Origin: VMDJ01 sp965659945
Lineage (GTDB): Bacteria > Pseudomonadota > Gammaproteobacteria > Chromatiales > Chromatiaceae
Assembly (NCBI GenBank): GCA_965659945.1
Contig: CBFHYJ010000011.1
Location: forward strand, 1 to 38,532
DNA length: 38,532 nucleotides
Direction of reading: 5' to 3'
Of this stretch, positions 32,747 through 38,532 are shown in pieces. Position numbers and translations under genes: made by a program. Below the pieces are notes generated by a model. The model made no database searches. It had not been told where the DNA came from and worked only from the letters and a program-made list of their open reading frames with translations. Each line of letters starts with the position of its first letter. Positions within the stretch are counted from its first letter, which is position 1.

Positions 32747-34534
32747 TCAAATATGAGTGAATTTTTTTATGTGCTCTTTAGCTTTTTCTTGAATAAGACT
32801 ATTTTGACAATCAACCATTTCATAGCTTGATATAAGTTTTGTCAAAAACACTAATGCTGACTTGGCACTCTGCTCGGCAACGTAATAAATATTCATATAA
32901 AACTCTACTGCTTGCCTCTCCCTGACATCTTCTTCTCTTGATACCTTTCGCTGCACCTCTCTCATAACGTTAGAAACATAAGCATCACAAAAATGCTTTA
33001 CATGCGGTTGCATCTCTTTTAACTCGTGGTTAATACGATCCAATTTCGAGAACTCTACTGCCTTCTTTCCATCTCGCATCTTTTCAGCCAGCTTGACGCC
33101 TTTCCTAGCAAGCAACTTAAATGCTTTGACTTCTTCCATAAATTGCTTTGTGCCATTTATAACGCGTGAAAGTTGAACTGATACTAACTTTTCTTCTAAC
33201 TTCCATTCATTTTTTGGTAATGAGAACTTGCTTAATTCTTCACAGACAATGTCAAAGGGAACTGGCGCAGCTCCTTTAATGTCTGCACCGCCCTCTGTGC
33301 AGTTAAAAATTGTGACACCCGTTGCCACAGAAAACTCATTTTCAAACCATGTCTTAAAAAGAAGAAGTGCACCATCTGTTTCAACCTTACCTTGACCACC
33401 ATATGCATCAATAGAGAATGTTGGCTTCTCCCTCATTTGATTTATTCTTACAGCAGTATCAAAGGCATAACCCTCTGTACGTTTTTGTCCGTTGGAATAC
33501 GCCAAATCCTGACCAATCATCACAATAGGATTTGAGCCCAACCTTCTGGCAACGTTATAAGCTGACGTTGCTACAGAGCCACCCGTTGGCAATAAGTCAA
33601 TATCCACGCCTATTTTTTCTAAAAGATCGACAACTATGGGGGCATGCGCGCATAACATGGTTTTGTCTGGCGCAGACCATACTGTCGCTGGATCACAACC
33701 CACATCCAGAATAAGCTTGCTTGAAGTGTTTTCATCCCAAACGGATTTATTAGTTGGGTCAACCGCAATGAGATAATCAGGCTCAATGCCATATTTATGA
33801 AGATTAGGATATGTCGCTGTAGCTGCAATTATTGTAAATAGCTCTTTATATTTTTGGAGGATTGGTAACTGCTTGATCAATGAAGGGCCCGCTGAAACCA
33901 ATAACACTGGGCGATAGTCATAATTTTTGACAATTTCAGATAACTTTTTTGTCGCTAAAACAACCGGCAAATTCACCAATGAATTTTCCAAGTACACTCG
34001 CATGTTTTTATCACGCGTGTTATCTAATACTTTATCTTTATTAAGTAGCTCACCCAGATAGCTGTAGAACCTCTCAATTCTTTGTGTATCTGACTTTAAT
34101 GCCTCAGTATCTAAGAGTGGCCTCCAACCATCGTATTTGAGTCGATCAATTAAACCTTCAACCTCTCTCGCACAGTCTTTTTCATTCGAGCAATAGACTA
34201 TTTCTAGCAAATCATTAGATACCCATTGTTCAATCAATGTACGTTCATCAATTGATGGCAATTGAGCATTCTCATAATCAACACCAGTCGCGAGAATCAC
34301 TTTTGATGTGGCATCAACCTTCTCGATGATCTTTTGCAAACTAGAAATACTAAAATTACCGAATGCAATCCATGTAATCTGCTTTTCTTCGATATTTACA
34401 TCCCCGAATACATTAAATTCCCGAGGTGCGTTCATCGAACCATTACCTTCCATATCTTCAAAAAACGTATTTACTGTTTCTTGATTAAGTACATTCTGTT
34501 GTGTTTCGATTAACTTGACGGTTTCATAATTCAT
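32747..34534 (-). CDS. Motility-accessory (Maf/DUF115) flagellin glycosyltransferase
   Basis: Maf proteins transfer nonulosonic acids such as pseudaminic or legionaminic acid onto flagellin. This 595-residue protein has the DUF115/MptE-like core. It shows VLLVSAGPSL at about 210-219, PDYLIAVDP near 250-258, a Gly-rich PTGGSVATSAYNVARRLGS near 316-334, and MIGQDLAYS near 340-348. An N-terminal domain of about 190 residues and a helical C-terminal region with a long Lys/Glu-rich segment complete it. It begins two bases after the fliD stop, so fliD and maf are co-transcribed from the sigma-54 promoter at 35980. No nonulosonic-acid synthesis genes are in the window. Confidence 0.88.
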   Translation of the reverse strand: MNYETVKLIETQQNVLNQETVNTFFEDMEGNGSMNAPREFNVFGDVNIEEKQITWIAFGNFSISSLQKIIEKVDATSKVILATGVDYENAQLPSIDERTLIEQWVSNDLLEIVYCSNEKDCAREVEGLIDRLKYDGWRPLLDTEALKSDTQRIERFYSYLGELLNKDKVLDNTRDKNMRVYLENSLVNLPVVLATKKLSEIVKNYDYRPVLLVSAGPSLIKQLPILQKYKELFTIIAATATYPNLHKYGIEPDYLIAVDPTNKSVWDENTSSKLILDVGCDPATVWSAPDKTMLCAHAPIVVDLLEKIGVDIDLLPTGGSVATSAYNVARRLGSNPIVMIGQDLAYSNGQKRTEGYAFDTAVRINQMREKPTFSIDAYGGQGKVETDGALLLFKTWFENEFSVATGVTIFNCTEGGADIKGAAPVPFDIVCEELSKFSLPKNEWKLEEKLVSVQLSRVINGTKQFMEEVKAFKLLARKGVKLAEKMRDGKKAVEFSKLDRINHELKEMQPHVKHFCDAYVSNVMREVQRKVSREEDVRERQAVEFYMNIYYVAEQSAKSALVFLTKLISSYEMVDCQNSLIQEKAKEHIKKFTHI

Positions 34535-34536
34535 CG

Positions 34537-35925
34537 TTATTTATTTCCCGATGTGAACGGTAAATTCTTTAATTGATTCTCTAAGTAATCTTTAAGTGAG
34601 TTCATTTCAGCAATTGCACGGTTCATCGCTGTAAAACGTTTTGTGTACCGCTGTTCTACTGAAGCCATAGATTCATCTAGCTCTTTTTCTTCACTTAATA
34701 ATCCGGCTGCAGTTTTCGCGTTAGTTACTTCTCGTCTTGCAATCGTGCCGTCAAATTTTAGGTATTCATCTAATTGAGCCAGCAGATCTCCTGATAAACC
34801 TTTTGCTGCTGGGCTATATGTCGTTTGATCATCTGTGTCTGCTGTGAAGAATGTTTTCACTTCGTCATAATGATCGGTAAGCGCATCAGTCAAAAGTGCA
34901 TCATCAACCTGAAAAACACCGTAACGATCAATTGAAATACCCATATCAGACATTCGTTTAACGTTATCTCCAGCGCTAGAGCCTTCATCCATCAAAATGC
35001 TCCGAGCCTTATTATGTATATCCCTTACGATACGATCACCTGATAACAAGCCGCCTTCTGTATCATCTGTTTCAACGGCCGTTAGCGCAGACATAACTGT
35101 GTTGAAATCATTAAAGGCTGTGACAAGTGAAGAGATATTTTCCTTTGCTAAGGTGTTATCTTGGACGACATCAACTGTAAAACTGGTTAATGAGGTGTCT
35201 TTAAGATTTAACGTTACCCCTTCAATCAAGTCAGATATTTGATTGCTCGCTCGGGTAATACTTACTCCGTTATAGCTCAATATGGCATCTTGGGGGGCTT
35301 GCACCTGGTTATTGGATAAACCAAACAGATCATTTGTGATGGTGATTGCGTAATCAGTGCCTGTCTCATCAGACTCTAAAAACAACCGGTAGTCACCTGA
35401 GTCTGCTTGAATAACTTTTGCAGTAACCCCTGCTTGAAGGTCATTTATTTCATCTGCTAAGTTGTCTAACGTGACATCACCAGCAGCCAGGGTAATTGTT
35501 TGAAGCGAACCTGCACCCACTTGAAAACTAAAACTTGCCGCAACACCTGCGTTCAAATCTGCTGTTCTAGAGAACTGCGCATCTGATACGTAGATATCAC
35601 GCTGCGCCAATTGACTAACATTAATAAGATGCGTACCCGCAGAAGCTGCGCTTGTAGCCGAAACCGCTACAGCATCCGAATTACCGTTGTTTACGGTTAG
35701 AAAATTGAACTCACGAGCATCATTTAAGCTCGAGAAAGCTGTTTGAAGCCCTTGAAGTGCCGACTTTAACTGGGCCGTGCCTGAGATTTGAACTTCTGCA
35801 TCTGATGCACGCCGATCGATGGAACTTTGTTTTGGCGCACGCTCCGCCTCAACAAGCGCTGATACCAACTCAACGGTATTCAAGCCTGAGCCGACCCCTA
35901 ATGTATTTAAATAGTCTGTTGCCAT
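34537..35925 (-). CDS. fliD: Flagellar filament cap protein FliD
   Basis: FliD caps the filament tip and folds flagellin into place. From the ATG at 35925 (with AGGCAG upstream) the protein is 462 residues; a more upstream in-frame start at 35955 adds ten. The N-terminal D0/D1 region has LGVGSGLNTVELVSALVEAE at about 7-26. D2/D3 occupy the middle (FTVDVVQDNTLAKENISSLV near 245). The C-terminal helical region with YTKRFTAMNRAIAEMNSLKD and YLENQL is the conserved FliD end. A sigma-54 promoter precedes it. Confidence 0.95.
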   Translation of the reverse strand: MATDYLNTLGVGSGLNTVELVSALVEAERAPKQSSIDRRASDAEVQISGTAQLKSALQGLQTAFSSLNDAREFNFLTVNNGNSDAVAVSATSAASAGTHLINVSQLAQRDIYVSDAQFSRTADLNAGVAASFSFQVGAGSLQTITLAAGDVTLDNLADEINDLQAGVTAKVIQADSGDYRLFLESDETGTDYAITITNDLFGLSNNQVQAPQDAILSYNGVSITRASNQISDLIEGVTLNLKDTSLTSFTVDVVQDNTLAKENISSLVTAFNDFNTVMSALTAVETDDTEGGLLSGDRIVRDIHNKARSILMDEGSSAGDNVKRMSDMGISIDRYGVFQVDDALLTDALTDHYDEVKTFFTADTDDQTTYSPAAKGLSGDLLAQLDEYLKFDGTIARREVTNAKTAAGLLSEEKELDESMASVEQRYTKRFTAMNRAIAEMNSLKDYLENQLKNLPFTSGNK

Positions 35926-35979
35926 CTTCTGCCTAACCCACCTAACAATGGGCACAATTTTGCCTTTGTGTATTAGTTA

Positions 35980-35996
35980 TGCAGAGGACGTGCCAA
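35980..35996 (-). promoter_or_regulatory. Sigma-54 promoter of fliD-maf
   Basis: The minus strand reads TTGGCACGTCCTCTGCAT. TGGCACG matches the extended -24 consensus exactly and CTGCA replaces TTGCA at the -12, with ten bases between GG and GC. It lies about 55 bases upstream of the fliD ATG and beyond the terminator of the flaG transcript. Confidence 0.83.
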
Positions 35997-36065
35997 GTAT
36001 TTAAATATTTTGTAAGCTATTGATTAATAATTATTTTTAAAATTAAAGCTACTTTTATTTGAAGC

Positions 36066-36093
36066 AAAAAAAACCCCGCACCGAGGTGCGGGG
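36066..36093 (-). terminator. Intrinsic terminator after flaG
   Basis: On the minus strand a nine-base-pair GC-rich stem (CCCCGCACC with GGTGCGGGG) around a two-base loop is followed by TTTTTTTT. It lies 34 bases past the flaG stop and is the strongest terminator in the window. It closes the flagellin-flaG transcript. Confidence 0.93.
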
Positions 36094-36126
36094 CAAAGTC
36101 TTGCCCATAACAAGAATTAGGTTTGA

Positions 36127-36507
36127 TTAGCTCTTTTTATCAAAAATAAGGCCAATCATATTGTCGAGATTCCTAATAAAATTAAGCATCTCATCATTCG
36201 GCAACTGCCTAATCGTTTCGCCGCTCGACGAACTCACGACACGGACAACATCCTTACCTGTAGATCCATCTACTGAGAACCTCACATTTCGACTGAATTT
36301 CTCAAGATTTTGATTGAGTATCTCAACCGCTTTTCTCAAGTCATCGCCAGAAATGACTGTTTTCTCATTGATCTGAAAACTTGGGTTTATCACCTCAGGC
36401 GTTGATGCCTGAGATGATCCCTGTCCGCTATTGTCAGGAGACGTAGAGTGAGATATAGCTGGCGCTGCTAGCGCGGCTAGCGATGCCCCATCAATTCCAC
36501 TACTCAT
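36127..36507 (-). CDS. flaG: Flagellar protein FlaG
   Basis: FlaG modulates filament length and is found next to flagellin and fliD genes in polar flagellates. The 126-residue protein has a polar, Ser/Pro-rich N-terminal half. The conserved domain is at about 48-124: VEILNQNLEKFSRNVRFSVD, VVRVVSSSSGETIRQLPNDE and NLDNMIGLIFDKK. It starts 35 bases after the second flagellin gene, with GGAGAAAACGTT before the ATG. Confidence 0.93.
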   Translation of the reverse strand: MSSGIDGASLAALAAPAISHSTSPDNSGQGSSQASTPEVINPSFQINEKTVISGDDLRKAVEILNQNLEKFSRNVRFSVDGSTGKDVVRVVSSSSGETIRQLPNDEMLNFIRNLDNMIGLIFDKKS

Positions 36508-36542
36508 AACGTTTTCTCCAAATTAGTAAATAACTAACTCCT

Positions 36543-37400
36543 CTATTTCAGTAACGACAGGATCGTTACGCCTGTTGCATTTGCTTGAGATAACATGGCC
36601 GTTCCTGCTTGCTGCAAAATTTGAGCTCTAGCCAAATTTGCTGCCTCAACGGCATAATCAGCATCCTGGATACGCGAACGTGCTGCCATTTGATTCTCTA
36701 CACGCGTGTAAAGGTTTGCAGCGGAATGCTCTAGACGATTGCCGACTGCACCTAAAGTCGCCCGATAAGAATCAACTTCACTGATAGCTAAATCAATAAG
36801 AGCCAGTGACCCTTTTGCACTATTTGCAGTCGTCGTTGTTCCTATGGCTGAGATGGCCGTATCATCGAGGTGCACGTCAGTCGCTGCTGATGCCAAAAAA
36901 GTTGATTGCATTTTTTCAGTCAGTAGCGAGATTGTGTCGCTAGAAGTATGACCAACTTGAAATGTGATGGTTGCTGATGCACCAATCACTTGAACGCCAT
37001 TAAATTTGGTGTTGTTAGCAATTCGAGTTATTTCATCATTTAGCGCCTGAAACTCAAGATGCAAGTTATCTCGATCATCATCAGAGTACGTACCGTTAAG
37101 CGACTGAACAGCTAGTGATCGCATCCTGGTTAACATCGCTGAAACTTGATCCAAAGCACCCTCTGCCAGGTTAATCAATGAAACACCATCATTAGCATTC
37201 CGTGCAGCTTGATTAAGACTAGTGACTTTTGAATCAAGACTATGAGCAATCGTCAAGCCTGCTGCATCATCCATGGCTGAATTGATGCGCTTACCTGATG
37301 ATAAACGCTCCATCGCTTGATCCATATCAGCTCTCGAATTTGCTAGATGACGCTGAGCCGTTATGGATGCAATATTTGAATTAATTACCATTCCTGACAT
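36543..37400 (-). CDS. fliC: Flagellin, second copy
   Basis: This 285-residue flagellin consists of the conserved D0/D1 halves with a short central insert, so it lacks large D2/D3 surface domains. The N-terminal part has NSNIASITAQRHLANSRADM and LSSGKRINSAMDDAAGLTIA. The C-terminal part has NQMAARSRIQDADYAVEAAN, LARAQILQQAGTAMLSQANA and ends in LLK. The ATG at 37400 has a near-perfect GGAGGTGA site; an alternative ATG lies three codons in. It starts 12 bases after the upstream flagellin and shares much of its sequence, so it arose by tandem duplication. The central segment is the most divergent part. Confidence 0.96.
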   Translation of the reverse strand: MSGMVINSNIASITAQRHLANSRADMDQAMERLSSGKRINSAMDDAAGLTIAHSLDSKVTSLNQAARNANDGVSLINLAEGALDQVSAMLTRMRSLAVQSLNGTYSDDDRDNLHLEFQALNDEITRIANNTKFNGVQVIGASATITFQVGHTSSDTISLLTEKMQSTFLASAATDVHLDDTAISAIGTTTTANSAKGSLALIDLAISEVDSYRATLGAVGNRLEHSAANLYTRVENQMAARSRIQDADYAVEAANLARAQILQQAGTAMLSQANATGVTILSLLK

Positions 37401-37412
37401 GATTCACCTCCA

Positions 37413-38240
37413 TTACTTTAAAAGTGAAAGCACTGTCTGCGTACTGGCATTAGCTTGGGATAACATTGCTGTACCCGCTTGTTGCAATACTTGCGCACGC
37501 GCTAAATTAGCCGCTTCCACAGCATAGTCAGCATCTTCAATACGAGAACGTGCAGCCATTTGGTTTTCCGCTCGCGTCATCAGGTTTGCTGCCGAGTGCT
37601 CTAAACGATTTGCTGTTGCACCCAACGTTGCACGATATCCGTCTACATCCTGAATGGCCGCATCAATTGAGCCAAGGGCTGTTTGCGCACCAGCAACTGA
37701 GCTAACAGTTAGAGCACTAATTACAGTACCTGATCCAATCGCAGCGGCACCCATATCGACGGTGGCCAGTGTGATGGTGTCAGAAGATGTGTGGCCGACT
37801 TGAAAGGTTAATGTTGCACCTGCACCAATGACAGCCGTTCCATTAAATTTAGTGTTATCGGAAATTCGGGTTATCTCATCTGATAATGCACCAAATTCTG
37901 AATTCATATTCGTGCGGTCAGTCTGAGAATAAGTACCGTTGATAGCTTGAACTGCTAACTCACGCATACGCGTTAGCATTGCAGATACTTGATCAAGTGC
38001 ACCTTCTGCGAGGTTAATGAGAGAGACACCATCATTGGCATTACGTGCCGCTTGATTAAGGCTAGTTACCTTAGCATCCAAGCTGTGAGCGATGGTGAGG
38101 CCTGCAGCGTCATCCATCGCAGAATTTATCCGCTTACCTGATGAAAGACGCTCCATTGCCTGGTCCATCTCAGCACGGGAATTGTTGAGATGGCGTTGCG
38201 CCGATACGGACGCAATGTTGCTATTGATGATCAAAGACAT
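37413..38240 (-). CDS. fliC: Flagellin, first complete copy
   Basis: This is a 275-residue flagellin from the ATG at 38240 (GGAGAAGCG before it); an upstream TTG at 38252 is unlikely. The N-terminus begins MSLIINSNIASVSAQRHLNN, followed by LSSGKRINSAMDDAAGLTIA, and the C-terminus has NQMAARSRIEDADYAVEAAN. It has D0/D1 only, like its neighbour. It lies about 205 bases from the 3' end of a third flagellin. No convincing sigma-28 or sigma-54 element is visible directly upstream; a GCGATAA at 38344-38350 on the minus strand is the nearest -10-like sequence. Confidence 0.96.
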   Translation of the reverse strand: MSLIINSNIASVSAQRHLNNSRAEMDQAMERLSSGKRINSAMDDAAGLTIAHSLDAKVTSLNQAARNANDGVSLINLAEGALDQVSAMLTRMRELAVQAINGTYSQTDRTNMNSEFGALSDEITRISDNTKFNGTAVIGAGATLTFQVGHTSSDTITLATVDMGAAAIGSGTVISALTVSSVAGAQTALGSIDAAIQDVDGYRATLGATANRLEHSAANLMTRAENQMAARSRIEDADYAVEAANLARAQVLQQAGTAMLSQANASTQTVLSLLK

Positions 38241-38282
38241 ACGCTTCTCCAAAATAGAGTTACAAAAATGTTTGCGACTCAG

Positions 38283-38296
38283 CGTGGTGAACCACG
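38283..38296. repeat. Short palindrome upstream of flagellin
   Basis: CGTGGTGAACCACG has six-base arms around GA and lies 43 bases before the flagellin start. It could form a hairpin in the leader or bind a dimeric protein. A related imperfect inverted repeat (GTGGTTATCG with CGATTAACCAC) lies at 38340-38377. Confidence 0.45.
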
Positions 38297-38445
38297 TACT
38301 TGCATCAATATATACCCTGACACCAGACCTGAGCCTTGAGTGGTTATCGCTATTTATGTTTTTGTACGATTAACCACGATTCTTTGTTATGGACGCGTAA
38401 GTTTTACCTCTTGTAAATTTTTACTAAGCACTTTCATAGTTTTTA

Positions 38446-38532
38446 TTATTTAAGGAGTGAAAGTACGTTCTGTGTTGATGCATTAGCCTGGGCGAGCATC
38501 GCTGTACCGGCTTGTTGCAGCACTTGTGCTCG
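38446..38532 (-). CDS. fliC: Flagellin, third copy, 3' end only
   Basis: The window ends inside this gene. The visible 28 residues, RAQVLQQAGTAMLAQANAST and then QNVLSLLK, are the conserved C-terminal D0 helix of flagellin and nearly identical to the end of the neighbouring copy (AMLSQANASTQTVLSLLK there). It shows that at least three flagellin genes are in tandem. The N-terminal part lies beyond the right edge. Confidence 0.9.
   Translation of the reverse strand, partial: RAQVLQQAGTAMLAQANASTQNVLSLLK

Noticed and set aside
38340..38377. Possible sigma-28 promoter with AGCGATAA before the flagellin genes.
   Set aside because: The -10 matches only six of eight bases and no TAAA or TCAAG lies 15 bases upstream.
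1..38532. CRISPR arrays, transposases, tRNA or rRNA genes, attachment sites.
   Set aside because: I looked through all gaps and saw no regular spaced repeats, transposase-like proteins, or structural RNA signatures.

Overview
The window is almost entirely a polar-flagellum biogenesis cluster of a gammaproteobacterium, with a GC content I estimate by eye at the low forties. Three things point to a Vibrio/Pseudomonas-type polar, probably sodium-driven flagellum: the FlhF/FlhG pair, an FlrA/FlrC (FleQ/FleR-like) sigma-54 hierarchy, and FlgO/FlgP/FlgT-type outer-ring proteins. The genus cannot be fixed from sequence alone. A marine gammaproteobacterium (Methylophaga/Cycloclasticus-like or Oceanospirillales-like) is a guess.

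Layout, left to right. (1) 1-1483, minus: a FlgO-family lipoprotein between a short secreted protein and a lipoprotein cut by the window edge. (2) 1607-2512: two small membrane proteins of unknown function, tail to tail. (3) 2585-8433, minus: flhA-flhF-flhG-fliA, followed by an rlpA-like cell-wall gene instead of the chemotaxis genes usually found after fliA. (4) 8712-10921, plus: flgP-flgT-LysM gene, divergent from flhA. (5) 10934-19887, minus: fliK-L-M-N-O-P-Q-R-flhB, then three unusual genes: an acidic repeat protein, a membrane coiled-coil protein and a membrane-anchored LysM protein. (6) 20089-29038, minus: flrA, flrC, fliE-F-G-H-I-J. There is no FlrB kinase gene, FlrA lacks its N-terminal domain and the FlrC receiver has lost its phosphoacceptor. 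(7) 29540-34534: a small secreted repeat protein, a methyltransferase, a fliS pseudogene, a GT9 glycosyltransferase, intact fliS, and a Maf/DUF115 glycosyltransferase, together a flagellin-modification block. (8) 34537-38532, minus: fliD, then flaG and two complete flagellins plus the 3' end of a third.

Regulation can be read directly. Sigma-54 -24/-12 elements with the strict GG-N10-GC spacing lie before flhA, fliK, flrC and fliD. FliA (sigma-28) elements lie before flgP, fliS and the FlgO-family operon. A FleQ-box-like palindrome lies upstream of fliK. Two nearly identical 20-bp palindromes sit about 30-35 bp before the start codons of flrA and flhA and may be operators of an unnamed regulator. 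Intrinsic terminators follow flrA, fliS and flaG.

The most promising undescribed elements are the flhB-distal trio (possibly a dissected polar-landmark module), the kinase-less flagellar sigma-54 cascade, and the paired palindromes.
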